From Pogona vitticeps (taxonomy: Eukaryota; Chordata; Lepidosauria; Squamata; Agamidae), in the NCBI RefSeq assembly GCF_051106095.1, contig NC_135784.1, positions 148,277,428 to 148,341,427 on the forward strand: 64,000 nt of DNA, given 5' to 3'. The notes under the pieces were generated by a model. The model had not been told where the DNA came from. It did not search any database and was given only the letters and a program-made list of their open reading frames with translations. The position numbers and the translations under genes are program-made. Every line of letters starts with the position of its first letter. The first letter of the stretch is position 1. This document shows positions 47,700 through 59,255 of this stretch, one piece after another.

Positions 47700-48408
47700 T
47701 CCCAGTGTTTTCCAACCTTTTTCAAACTGTAACTCCTTTTTATAATAGCCAAGTAACATGTGACCTCACCATCACATTTACATAAAAAGGCTCTTTTGAT
47801 AGGGTAAAGAAAATACACCCAAATATATTATTAAAAGATAATAGAAAAAACCGTAAGTCCTGGGCTTGTTAACCTTTAAACTTTCCAGCTCCTTTAAGAT
47901 TCTTCCCCACTGCCAAATACTATTAAAGAAGTCCGAATAAGGAAAGCTATACAGTACTGCCACTGCATTTTATCTTTCCTCAGACTCTTCATTTCCACTC
48001 CCTTCACATGGGGACAACCTCTGAATCACTGCTTAAGCCCTGAAAACAGTCATAAGGTGGGCGTTGCTGAAGATGGGAAAAGCAAATGCTTCCTTGATTT
48101 GCCCAATTCAACCCTCATTTCCTTTCTTCTCCTGGGGCTCTTCACTTTATTTCTGGACAGTCAACTATCTGTCCAAATTACCCTTTGTGTTTCCAACCCA
48201 GGTACTCCAAACTCTGCACTCACCTCAGGTGCAGCTCTAGTGTCGTACCCAGAGCATGGAAGCTTCCAACTCCTGTGGAAGAGGAAGGGGAGGACAACCT
48301 CTGGGACACTGCTGAGAACTTTTGGTGGGGGTGGGAGTTGTATTATCTTTCCCTCCCAGTCACTTTTACAGCAAGGGGGATTTTTCAAACACTCTGGTGA
48401 AGAAACCT
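47700..48408. other. intergenic; possible hAT end at left
   Basis: CAGTGTTTTCCAACCTTTTT at 47703 looks like one hAT terminus, but no partner end was found. The rest shows no supported gene. Confidence 0.35.
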
Positions 48409-48940
48409 GGCAGGACAAAGTCCCAAACAGAGTAGTCCTAGAACGAGCTGGAATTTTCAGCATGAATACATTGCTGAAACAGCGACGTCTACGTTGGCTT
48501 GGGCATGTTTTGAGAATGGCTGATGGTCGGATTCCAAAGGATCTCCTGTATGGAGAATTAGTGCAGGGAAATCGCCCCAGAGGGAGACCACAGCTGCGAT
48601 ACAAGGATATCTGCAAGTGAGATCTGAAGGCCTTAGGAATAGACCTCAACAGATGGGAAAACTTGACGTCTGAGCGTTCAGCCTGGAGGCAGGCGGTGCA
48701 TCATGGCCTCTCCCAATGTGAAGAGTCCCTTGTCCAGCAGGCCGAGGCCAAGAGGCAGTCACAAAAGGAGCAAAACCAGGGAGCTGGACAGGGGACAAAT
48801 TGGATTTGTCTTCAGTGTGGAAGGGATTGTCACTCTCGAATTTGCCTCCTCAGCCACACTAGACGCTGTTCCAAGTCCTCCATACAGAGCATGTTACCAT
48901 AGTCTTTCGAGACTGAAGGATGCCTAACTAACTGTACATT
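48409..48940 (+). mobile_element. non-LTR retrotransposon 3' end with zinc finger
   Basis: Two consecutive frames, broken by one in-frame TGA at 48618-48620, encode the C-terminal part of a LINE reverse transcriptase: NTLLKQRRLRWLGHVLRMAD, GRIPKDLLYGELVQG and RPRGRPQLRYKDICK, then DLKALGIDLNRWE and a Cys-His finger CLQCGRDCHSRICLLSHTRR. The 3' tail is CATAGTCTTTCGAGACTGAA with GGATGCCTAACTAACT. It is 5'-truncated. The clade is not assigned. Confidence 0.88.
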
Positions 48941-49268
48941 CCCTTCCTATCTGTGAAGGTGGTTTGGCCCCTCGGCTTGTTGGAGTGCATTGGGTAAATG
49001 CACCGACTTACTTGGGAAAAGGGGGAAGGCAAGAATAAACTTTGTTTAGCCTGCCTCTCTTCCCCTCTCTTAATGAAAGTGAACTTTCCCGGGTATGGCT
49101 TAGGCAGATGGGTGGAAACCGCCGGGTCATTTAAACCTGGCGACCCCTTCAGAAAACACCTTAAGGCCCCCATTTGGGAACACAACCCTTCCAGGTTGGG
49201 AATCTGTTATCTCACCCAATATCATCAGTTCTAACTGGCACCAACTCCTCTGGCTTTTTCTCTATCCA
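48941..49268. other. intergenic, nothing recognised
   Basis: No gene or repeat is supported. Confidence 0.5.
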
Positions 49269-49389
49269 GATCCAGAAATCCCTGGTATTCCCTGGGGTCT
49301 TCCATTCAGATGCAAAGCAGGCCTCAGCCCACTTAGGTTCTGAAATCAGACATGATCAGGTGTGGCAAGGGAGGTGGTATAGTGTAAAA
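49269..49389 (-). pseudogene. 5S rRNA pseudogene, full length
   Basis: The plus strand reads as a diverged reverse complement of vertebrate 5S rRNA along its whole length. Matches include CCTGGTATTCCCTGGGGTCT (5S 3' half), CAGCCCACTTAGGTTCTGAA (AGCTAAGC region), ATCAGACATGATCAGG (internal promoter region) and GGAGGTGGTATAGTG (5S 5' end). Roughly a quarter of positions have changed, including the internal control region, so it is not functional. It could be a retrocopy or the head of a 5S-derived SINE. Confidence 0.85.
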
Positions 49390-51399
49390 CCATGTGCCTA
49401 TATGCCTAACATGTGCCCATTGCTTCAGTGTTCTTAGCCAACAATGGTTTTCTCTTCCCAACCACACATGCTTGAAAATTATCACTCAGAGTGATACATT
49501 TTGTTAATTAAAGTCCAGAGGTTGTTGACTTCAAGTTACAGCAAAATTGCTGATTTTTCCCACTTCCCATTCCCACTGCTGGCAGACGTTCTGAGGACTG
49601 CTGCTACAAAAGGGCTGGGCTACTCACTACCTACAACCCCCCACTTCCGCTTGGTCTCTGAAGACCTTTTTGGAGCAAGGCATTGCCCAGACAGAGGGGA
49701 CCTGGATGGAGGCCTGGTTGGCTTCAGACTTCTTCCTCTCTCTGAGCAGCTTTTCTATCACCCCCCACACACACACACACCTTTTATTTCCCATGCAAAC
49801 AACAGCTGGGGAGGTAGTTAATCTGGATTGGGGCAACCCTTTCGCTGGATAAAGGATTAAAGCCCCCAAGCCTACTATGAACCTACATTGGTAATAGCTG
49901 AAAGAAAAGAGCTTGTACTTGGAGGCAAGCCTCAGTGGGTGTGATTATCATCACACAGTCATTTGACCCTCAGCAGGAGGCCTTCCCGGCTAGGCATCCA
50001 AGACTGCCAATGATGATTCATGTTGGGACTAGTTTGTACAATCTGTGCAATCAAAAAATCCAAACTGTTCTACCCAGGGCCACTTCAGGCAATGGGTGTG
50101 AGGAAAGTTGCTGCTGAAAGTGCTCTCGCTCTTCCTGTGCCAGGACAGGAGAAGGAGCAGTAGTGCTTGCACACAGAAAAGTGGTCTCTCCCTGGCATGT
50201 TTGTTTTTATGGGGAAACATTCAAACCTATACCCTGAAGTGGTTCAGTCTGGGGAAAACTGTAGCGCTAAATTCCGCAAAAGGTTTTAGTTATCCCTTCT
50301 AAACCTGGGGAGCTTTGGGTCAGATTCATCCTTGTTCCTGATTTTGTCATACCTGTGACAAGGGCAAAGGTGTGCCCAAGATGGCAGACTCAACCTGGTG
50401 CTGAAGAGCCAAACCACGTTCCTGACAGGATATTGTTAGCAACCTGAATATGATTCTGGCAGATATTTATGACTGAGCACTCACAGTTATGCCTGCCAAT
50501 TTCCATTGGTGACCAATCAGAAACAAGAAAATTCCTGCTGGTGGCCAATCACAAAACAAAGTAAGCTCATTTGCAAACTACCAGAGATGTGAAAAGCTCC
50601 TGCTGTGACGGTGGGATGTTCTCACTTAGAGATCTTCCTCTTCGAACAACTCACTATCTGTAATGTATTGTTTGCACCTATGTAAAAGGTAGTTGCCCTG
50701 AATCAGACTGTGATTCTATACACATTCAGAGGGATAAACTCCATTGAGCTCAGAAAATATATAGAAATTATATGTAAGGTTTCTCTGTTAGGCTGGTGTG
50801 TGTCTATCAAAACTAAAGGAAGCAAATATTTTCTTTCTGGGACACAGACAACTTTTTAAAAAATCACCCAGAACATAATGATATCTTACTCCCAAACATC
50901 TTAACAGTTTCATTACACAACCATAGATCATGTTTTGTATATCCCATCAAAGCCAGCAGCTCCTCCCTCGGACTCTTCTTGCGGAATTTAGGATTAGAAT
51001 ATCCAGGGCAAAACAAAATCATTGTTTATGCTTTGTATTTCACATATGTTTTTACCTAGTAAGGATTTTATCTTGTAATTTACATTCCTCCAACTTTATT
51101 CATGGACTAAAGAGATTGGGTTGGGCCCAGGCTGAGTCATGCTTAGAGGAGTCCCACTGAAACTCATGGAGCCAGAGCTCAGAAGAGTTAGTTTGGAGAA
51201 CTGCACTCTCAGATTCCTCCCCTCCGCCAGGGTGATCAAAGCTCAGAAATCTTGCCTTTTGGGAAGGCTCCAGCCAAAACAGGGACTCTTCCAACCTCTG
51301 GTTCTAATTCAATCCCATTGATTTTGCTGGGGTTTTTTTTCCCAAAGGATGGCTAAACCCAATCTAAATCATTGCCTGAACAGTTGGTTCATACATGTA
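49390..51399. other. intergenic, nothing recognised
   Basis: A short CA run lies at 49765-49780. No gene supported. Confidence 0.5.
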
Positions 51400-51650
51400 C
51401 AGTAGTACCTCGGTTTATGAATTTAATGTGTTCTCCAGGACGCTGGGTAATGTGAAAAATTCGTAAACCGAAACACGGATTGCCATAGGAAGAGGGGTGG
51501 CACTATAAACCTCCAAGCACAATGCATCCTGGGGAAACCTCCTTCATACTGCAGGAAAAAATCGTAAACCGAGGCATTATTTTCAATGTATTTCTGTTTG
51601 TAAACCGAAAACTATGTTAACCGAGGTGTTCATAAACCGAGGTAGTACTG
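51400..51650. mobile_element. Tigger/mariner-like MITE
   Basis: Perfect 22-base inverted ends start CAGTAGTACCTCGGTTTATG and finish CATAAACCGAGGTAGTACTG. The left target TA is at 51398-51399; the right one reads TG, one base changed. The interior repeats GTAAACCGA three times. No transposase. Confidence 0.9.
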
Positions 51651-52282
51651 TGATTTGTTCCTTCAAGCAGCAAACTGAAAAATACAGTACTTTTTGGTTC
51701 ATCGTTCCTAAGCAAGATAAACCTCTCCTCAGAATCAGACGATATGATTATAAGGCACACCTGAGAATCGTGTGTTTCAGTACCATCTGTAGTCTGACAT
51801 TTGCTCCCATCTGCTAGCCAGAGAACTGAATATTGATCAATCGAAATAATGTTCCTTTAACAGCTGAAGAAAGTTCATTGTCAGTGTTAGCTGCAGTACT
51901 CGTGTTAATTATGACAGATACTTGCAGAGATTTGTGGGTAATAATATATAGAGGAACATTGCTCACTCCTGTTTTCGCATCTGGAAATTTCCAAGCAAAT
52001 GACAACAACGAAAATCCAGTCAGATGACTCCCCCTCCAAAGCAAGCCCAGGAGATGGGTGCAAGAACACTACCTCTTGTGCAGACCCCATTCCTTTCAAT
52101 AGGACAAAATGGAAGCCAAAAACAGTAGCTTTTCCATGCTCTGTTCCTGAAAATGGCTGTGTCTGAGATTTAAGGCAAGACCCTTCCTCCAATTCACATA
52201 ATCAAACTAACATTTAATAGTAGGGATTTCTAAATTGTACATACATCATCCTATGCATTTTCCTTCACAGATTTAAATATAT
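51651..52282. other. intergenic, nothing recognised
   Basis: No gene or repeat is supported. Confidence 0.5.
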
Positions 52283-52595
52283 ATATTCATCGTTGTTTAG
52301 TCTTGTCTGACTCTTTGTGACCCTATGGACCAGAGCACGCCAGGCCCTCCTGTCTTCCACTGCCTCCCAGAGTTGGGTCAAATTCATGTTGGTTGTTTCG
52401 ATGACACTGTCAAACCATCTCATCCTCTGTCGTCCCTTTCTCCTTTTGCCTTCACACTTTCCCAACATCAGGGTCTTTTCCAGAGAGTCTTCTCTTCTCA
52501 TGAGATGGCCAAAGTATTGGAGCCTTAGCTTCAGGATCTGTCCTTCCACTGAGCACTCAGGGTTGATTTCCTTTCCCAAGACGGACAGGTCATAA
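52283..52595 (-). mobile_element. BovB (RTE) LINE 3' fragment
   Basis: The minus strand encodes KEINPECSVEGQILKLRLQY, GHLMRREDSLEKTLMLGK, MRWFDSVIETTNMNLTQL and HRVTKSQTRLNN, the BovB C-terminus. The frame is open across the fragment, with several replacements relative to the copy at 38.9 kb. The BovB-related part ends near 52595. Confidence 0.9.
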
Positions 52596-53589
52596 TGGAG
52601 AGTTCCGACTAAACGCAATCCACCTGGAGTAGGAATTGGCAGTGCCACTCCAGTATCTTTGCCAAGAACGCCTCATGATCAGAAACAAAAGGCTTATATA
52701 TATATTAGTGCTGTGCAAAAGAAGTGACTGAACGATGGTCCCTCAGAGGGATCAGAGATGCAAAAGTATCACAAGGAATTATTATTTATTCCAGTATTTA
52801 ATACTGACCACTATTTGGGTGAAGGGTGTGTTCTTTTTTAAAAAATGCCCACCATTGCATTGGCTTGCAATAAAATAATGAATATTTTGAACCCCACTGA
52901 TGTGCTTTGTAACTTTTGACTCATTTTATTTTAGCTCCATAAGGTTTGCCCATCTAATGTACAATACCTTGCTAAATTCTGTTGGCTGGTCCATGTTTTA
53001 TTTTTCTTCCTCCACCCACTTATTTTGCCCTGAATTAATGAATCCTAGGCAGCCGGTGACTAGCCTTCCATCAAGATAGTCATTTAAAGGATGACTAAGT
53101 AGAAGGAGGCCAGATCCTTTGGAATTTCTGGATGATTTGGCCACCAAAAGGGCACGTTCCAAGGGAAAGGTTCTGATGTCTATACCAGCAAATCTGGATT
53201 AACTGTTATGCTCAGTAGAAAACCTCTGGCTTGGGTTCTTCACCCAGATTTTCCTCAGCCAATCCAGAGGAGATAACATATCTGGCCTGCTTATTAATCC
53301 AAAAGGTCTTGGAACTCACCATAAAGCAGATGGAGGCAATGACCGTATTACCTCTATCCTGATCAGTTTTGGCAAAGGAACAACTTAAAACCTACCAGAG
53401 GCTACCCACTCCTGCTACCCATTAGTTCTGCCCCTGCCATTTCTGCCCCTCAAGTTTTGCTGGGAAATATGATGCTACAGGTGTAGCATATCAGGGCTTG
53501 TCTTCCTGCAGATGCTCTTGACAGTGCCCTGGAGTGAAATTCTGTTGGAAAACCAGCATGCTGTGTTGCTCAGAGGAGCTGCTGGAATA
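52596..53589. other. intergenic, nothing recognised
   Basis: No gene or repeat is supported. Confidence 0.5.
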
Positions 53590-53695
53590 ATCGTAGAACT
53601 GCAGAGCTGGAAGGGATAACCGAACCCAGCCTTTGTCAAAAAGGTGCAGTGGGGAATCAAACTCCCAGCCTCTATCCAACAGCTCTATTTCAACA
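53590..53695 (-). mobile_element. tRNA-SINE with LINE-like tail, diverged
   Basis: AATCGTAGAACTGCAGAGCT and GGGGAATCAAACTCCCAGCC match the SINE at 20126 and 54490. Confidence 0.6.
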
Positions 53696-54489
53696 GTGAT
53701 ACAACCTGCTGGAATGCCCCACAAAATAGCCATTGTCTGGAGACCTTATGCTGCCCATCCCATTCTAATTGCATACTGTAGCAATTTCTGGAGGGCCATG
53801 TCTCTCATAGGCCACCAAAGTGAATCGACCACCAACACACTCCATGAAGGCTGCCATCTGACAGAACTGTTTCTTCCTGAGCTTGTCTGAACTGCTTTTG
53901 AGGACAGCTGGTTTCCTTTGAAAGGCTGTACACTTATTATTGGAGTAGGGGTAGAACTGGTAGGGATACCTTAATAGGCTACAACTCAATACGCAGTTAC
54001 TCAAAACAAAGTCGATTGAATTTGATGGGTAGATGTGTACAGAATTGCCCTATAAATGACTAATCTGGTACTGCATTGGGTGTATTTATATACTTTTCAG
54101 CATGTTAATAAATTATGGAACGCGTAAGTAATTTTCCCTAATAGACTGGAATAATTAATAGTGCTGATATTTAAATTATGGTAGCTGAACTCCATAAACT
54201 GAACTACTATTCATAAACAAGTTGAAATAAAACTCTACAAGAAGCTGTTTAATTAATTGAAGTTGTTTCATGGATGTTGTTTAATTAGTACTTTCACTAT
54301 TGTCTATGCTTTAAATCCTAGTACTGTATAATGATGTAGCCAGTTACAGTCTTTTCCCCATAACTTTTTTAGTTATATTTCTCAACTGATTATTTTGAAG
54401 TGTCCTTGGTATATGTCTCATCTGAAACGATTTAAAGAATGATAATCTATTTCTATTGTCATCTAATAGCATTTAATAATCATCAATTA
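53696..54489. other. intergenic, nothing recognised
   Basis: No gene or repeat is supported. Confidence 0.5.
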
Positions 54490-54620
54490 TCTTAGAAATG
54501 CCGAGCTGGAAGGGACACTACGGATCATCAAGTCCAGCCCCTGGCAAGGAGGCTCAGTGGGGAATTGAACTCTCAACCTCTGGCTCCTAAACCAATAAGC
54601 TATCCAGCAGTTCCTTCATT
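54490..54620 (-). mobile_element. tRNA-SINE with LINE-like tail
   Basis: ATCTTAGAAATGCCGAGCTG, GGATCATCAAGTCCAGCCCC, GGGGAATTGAACTCTCAACC and the reversed tRNA head AATAAGCTATCCAGCAGTTC are all present in order. Confidence 0.75.
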
Positions 54621-55396
54621 AGAGTTACTGAGTTATTTTTTAAAGAAACCTCTGGTATCTAATTACTAATAATCAAGACAAGTCGCCCACAACAGTGTGT
54701 ACATTAACATCTCTTGTGTGAGATCAACAACACTGTAGAAGAAGATACCGAAGACCTTACTATGGGCTTAAATATGTTCTGATTTTTTTTTATTCCCCAA
54801 AGACCAGGATTATTTTTAATATTATAAAGCCTGCATATTGCTGGACTCTGTAATACGTATTTTGATGGGATTTTGAAAGCTCTCTTTTAAGACTGCGAAA
54901 GCCCAGACACCAGCTGGGAGAAGTATAATTGACAGGAATGGCAATAAATTGTGAAAGAATGGAAACTCTCGCCAGCACCACAACCTCTCTCCGTTGGGTT
55001 TTTAAATGACACATCTTGTGATTCTCTGGTGCTTGTTTGCCCAAACAAAGGGGATTACCAAATCTTCCTCGCCTTGGCGATGGGTTTGCAGTACTGCAAA
55101 TAGGCAAAGATCAAAAGAATCTAAAGCTGGAGAAGAGTATCAGTGCTAATCACAGATAGGCTGGATTAGAAAGACAGCACTCTGGCACTCGGGTGGCACT
55201 TTCTCAAAGTCTTTGAAATGACTGTCATTTCTAGCTACCTTTAATCTCTTTCTGCAGGGGCCAATCATTTATTGAACACAGAGTTCTCTTATTAGTCTGA
55301 ATCTTTAAGCACCCTGGCCCCCACTACTTGCTCTTGATATGCAATCCCCTAAGCAAATCCTTTAGCTCCTGTTCCTACCATGATCCTAAAATCTCT
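54621..55396. other. intergenic, nothing recognised
   Basis: No gene or repeat is supported. The 105-codon minus frame at 54790-55107 has no recognisable domain. Confidence 0.5.
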
Positions 55397-55534
55397 CTCT
55401 TCTTCTTCTTCTTCTTCTTCTTCTTCTTCTTCTTCTTCTTCTTCTTCTTCTTCTTCTTCTTCTTCTTCTTCTTCTTCTTCTTCTTCTTCTTCGTTGTTGT
55501 TGTTGTCGTTGTTGTTGTCGTTGTCGTTGTTGTA
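55397..55534. repeat. CTT microsatellite running into GTT/GTC
   Basis: About 32 perfect CTT units to 55492, then (GTT)n with interspersed GTC to about 55534. The poly-Phe/poly-Val frame here is repeat translation. Confidence 0.97.
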
Positions 55535-56865
55535 GAAGTAGTGTTGTCACAAATTTTTCAATCTGAGATACTTAATTCTGGGGCAAGGAAAGGGAGTCAG
55601 TGTGTCATATAACAGTTATGTATCCAGGGAGTACCCTCCCATACAGACGTAGCTGGCTTATTGAAGAACATGGGAACAAAGCAAACAGCGAAGGCACGGA
55701 GATGTGCCATTATCTTTTCCAAGGAATGCAAAGGAAAAGATGATGGAGCAGAGGTATCTGCTTATAGTCTCCTTCCTCAAGAAGAAATTCCTTTGGCGTT
55801 GCTCCAGAAATTGGAGCAACTACAGAGGAAGCCACCTAGGAGCAAAAGAGGCTCTTGGTCCATCACTTGACCCCACATCACCTGTCAGAGACTCTTCAGG
55901 GCTATGGGCAGAAAAGGGACCTTTCCTGTCTTCTGATCCTGTTTGGCTGGGTCCTAGACATGTCGGTATGCCTGAGACAGAGAACAAGATGGTACCCCTT
56001 CTTGCTCCATGCACAAAAGTCATCTGAACCAGTACTTGAATCTTTCTTCAACAGATGGTGATGGGGCTTTGTCCTTCAGCTCACTCAAAGGGCCCAAGGC
56101 GGGCGGATGTTGCGCCTAGCTCTACCCCTTGCTGCTGCCTTCCAGCCTCTCTTGTCTCAGGGCACTGCCTCACTTTGCCAAAGGATACGGCTCACTCTTC
56201 CTCCCGGAAACATCAAAACTTGGTCCTGGGACCTTTTCTAACCAGCTACTAGGGTCTCTAATTCAACGTTGCTTTTGGAAGCAAGCTATTGTAATTGTTA
56301 GGCCAAAGGAAACATTACAGATAGCTTGATGTTAAAAGAGTGAATGCCTTACGTTCCAAAAGTTCTAAGTGCAGGAGCAGGAGCGTTCCACACATGTCCC
56401 TCAGTTTGTAAATTAGCATGCTTTGCTTGCTTTAATTTGCTGCTTCAGAAATGGTGGAAAGAAAGTGCCACCAGAGCACCATCTTTCCAGTCCAACTCAC
56501 TGAACAGCTTTGCCATTGGCGGTGAATGGTCCTCGGGAGGTAAGCACGGGCTTCATTTGCAAATAGGGTTGCTCAGACACAAAGGTCTACTTGAGTCACC
56601 TCTCTAGAACACTGAGAGATTCCAGCTTCTAAGGGCAGGCAAAGGGAGATGTCAACCTCCAGTTGGATTTAGGGCAGAACCTGGTCTGTCCCTTGGCTTT
56701 AAAGACCAGGACTGCAGCAAAGCTACTTTCTCTAAATGGGACACACATCTAGGCATCTGAGGTGGGGGGGGGGATATTTCACCCCATCCTGAAGGCTAGA
56801 CAGTTCACTTGCCTTTTAAACATAAGCACTCCTTAGCTGGGACCTAGCCTTGACTCTTGATCGCC
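55535..56865. other. intergenic upstream of FAM20A, nothing recognised
   Basis: Frames of 60-107 codons at 55660-56607 have no recognisable domain or clear splice sites. A G-run lies at 56762-56772. Enhancer content cannot be judged from sequence alone. Confidence 0.45.
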
Positions 56866-57702
56866 ACAGAGGGCGGGGGAGCGAACCATGCCTGCCAGGG
56901 ACAATTCCTGACTTCTCCCTCAGCAACGGGTCCGCGCCTGTCTTTTGCACAAGGCGAAAGCCCGGGAGAAGGGAGCGTCCTCTCCCCGGGCAAGGAGCGC
57001 GACTTCGGCGCTCTTCCGTGGAGACGCACTTGCTCTCCCAGGTCCTGCCCTTCCCTGGACGGCTGCTGGGCGCGCTCCCTCTCCCTCGGCCCCGATCCTT
57101 CCCCCCCCCGCCTTACCCCCTCAGTGTTGCGCTTCGGAGGCTGGCGAGGAATGGATCTCGGGAGCGGGAAGGGGGGACGGGACGGCGGCGGGGGAAAGAG
57201 CGCTTTCGCAGGCACTTTGGCCGGCACAGTCGCTGCCCCTGATCTGAGCTCCCTCGGAGGAGGAGGAGGAGGAGGGTAGGTCAGGTCCGTCGTGGCTGCT
57301 CCCCTCCCTCCCTCCCTCCCTCTGTCGCTCCCTCCTTCCCTCCATGCCCACCCCGAGCAGATCCATCCTTCCAGAGGCAGCGCTGCCTGCCGGTTCTCCT
57401 GCCCTCCTGCCTGGGGAGGGCAGCTCGGGAGCGGCGATTTGGGCAAGGTGCCGGGCGCAGCCCCGCCCCGCCTCGCTTCCTCCCCCCCCACCCCCACCCG
57501 AGGAGAGCGGACCTGCCGTCTCCTCTCTCTCCTCCTCCTCACCTGCTCCTGCGGCGGCAGCGGGGCAGAGGCCCTCCCCAGGCGGGCTCCCCTCCCTCCC
57601 CTCCCAGGCGCTTCGCCTCTCTGGCCCCCGCCCGCCCGCCCTCCTCAGAGGCCACGATCCCGCCGGGTCGCAGCCATCCTCTCCCCCGGGGCGAGGATCC
57701 CG

Positions 57703-57732
<30 letters not shown>
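57703..57732. repeat. GCC trinucleotide tract in FAM20A 5' leader
   Basis: Ten perfect GCC units end about 17 bases ahead of the FAM20A start codon. Read in the FAM20A frame they would give proline. Confidence 0.95.
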
Positions 57733-57733
<1 letters not shown>

Positions 57734-57748
57734 AGCGCTGGACCGGCC

Positions 57749-58119
57749 ATGCTGGGGATCCGCCGCGACCGGCTGCTCATCCTGCTGCTCCTTGGGGCGC
57801 TGCTGAGCGCCGATCTTTATTTCCACCTCTGGCCCCAAGTGCGGCGCCGCTTGGCCCCGGCCGGAGCCGACAAGCCGGGCTGCGCTTGCCCTACCGCCGG
57901 AGCCGACGGAGCCTCCTCTTCTTTTTCTTCCCCGAGTCCTCCGAAGCCCTCGACGAGGCCGCCGGACGAGGAGCGAAGTCCCCCGGCGGCCGCCCGGTCC
58001 AAGCTGAGGCGGCTCTTCGCACACCCGCTCTACAGCGCCCCCGAGGGGCCGGCCGAGAAGCTGCTCAGCGCGCAGGAGGCGCTGCGCTACTACCGGCGCA
58101 AAGTGGCCCGCTGGAACAG
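57749..58119 (+). CDS. FAM20A: FAM20A coding exon 1 (secretory pseudokinase)
   Basis: FAM20A is a Golgi and secreted pseudokinase that pairs with the kinase FAM20C and raises its activity toward enamel and other secreted proteins; human loss causes enamel-renal syndrome. This exon holds 123 codons and two bases. It starts [19 protein letters not shown], a signal/anchor segment with basic residues ahead of a leucine run, then [15 protein letters not shown] low-complexity linker of serine and proline follows (about residues 45-85), then the conserved [14 protein letters not shown] and [17 protein letters not shown]. The exon ends at a GTGCGT donor (58120) after ARWN plus AG, as in mammals. The start is set by family match; the frame is also open upstream. 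The kinase-like domain lies in later exons outside the window. Confidence 0.97.
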
Positions 58120-58426
58120 GTGCGTCCCACCTGGCGGGAGGGGACAGGTACCACCCCCCCGCCCCGCATGCACACCTCTCCATCCTGCCCCAGCCCACGG
58201 TCGCTTTGCTGGTACTCTTCTCCCCGCTTTCTGTTGGTTCCTAGTACAATTTCTAACTTAGGCGTGATTTGGAAGTAGGAAGGGGGCGGTTGCTGCCACC
58301 AGGACTAGAAACTTGCTCAGCAGTGAAATCCTGCGTCGATTTGGGCTTTTTTAACTTAATTATGTGGAGGGAAAGAGTTAACTGCAAAGTCAAGTATGTT
58401 TTATTGTATTGACGTTTATGTGCTTT

Positions 58427-58432
<6 letters not shown>

Positions 58433-58472
<40 letters not shown>
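58433..58472. repeat. CT microsatellite
   Basis: A perfect CT run of about 20 units in FAM20A intron 1. Confidence 0.97.
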
Positions 58473-58475
<3 letters not shown>

Positions 58476-59255
58476 GCTGACTAATGAGATACCCTTTCCA
58501 GATTAAACAATTTCTGTGTCTGTAGACGTGGCTTTCTTTAGTATAAACCAGAAGCTGAGGATGACCAGGTTCCTTGTGCCTACTCTCTTGCCAGGGTAAA
58601 TCCCACTGAATTCAGGAAAGCTTCCTTTCTCCTAAACATGCACTGGCTTTGATTTCATGTGTGCATCATTCACCCTTTTCCTTCTGGATGGGTCGGAACA
58701 TCAGTACTTATAAGCCCAGAATGGCAGAGAAGGCCTTCTACCAGCCTGAGAACTTTATAAGATAAACACTTAACTCCAGGCTTTTTGAAAACTTCACTTT
58801 CTGGTTCTTGCTGATACAGCCGTTGTTCAATGCACTAGAGCAAAACAGATTGGCATCTTCTCATCTGTTGGCATCTGTGCCATCCCACCCAAAAAACACA
58901 AAAATCTTAAAATTCTGTCCTCTCCAGCTTTTATTGTTCAGCTCTGCAGACCTCAGGGCTCTCCCTGTCATTCAATCAGAGGCCATGCTTTTATTTTGTG
59001 CTTTGGTGGATGTGACAGTGTCTGTCCAGCCATCTGGGAAGTCAGCAACAGAACTGGCTGAAGACATTTTTGCTGCTAGAAGCAAATTCGATGCCTTTCT
59101 CCCCCTCCATCTGCATAAGATGGACTGGTGGCTGAATGATCTTACTTTAACTCAGGTGATGATGGGGTATTGTTCTCCTTCGCACATAAGCCTGCAGGTT
59201 AGTTTGTTGTTGCTATTGTTGCTGTTGTTATATGCCATCAAGTGACTTCCAACTG

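Larger units (their letters stand above)
56866..58200 (+). promoter_or_regulatory. FAM20A: CpG-island promoter region of FAM20A
   Basis: A sharp rise in G+C and CpG begins near 56866 and falls off after about 58200, in a window that is otherwise AT-rich. It includes GC-box-like GGGCGGGG (56871) and CCGCCCGCC (57627) and lacks a TATA box ahead of the start codon, the usual form of a dispersed-start promoter. It surrounds FAM20A exon 1. Exact transcription starts cannot be read from the sequence. Confidence 0.8.

Noticed and set aside
57292-58278. 328-codon frame and long minus-strand frames over the CpG island
   Set aside because: They are out of frame with the FAM20A exon and contain no conserved block.
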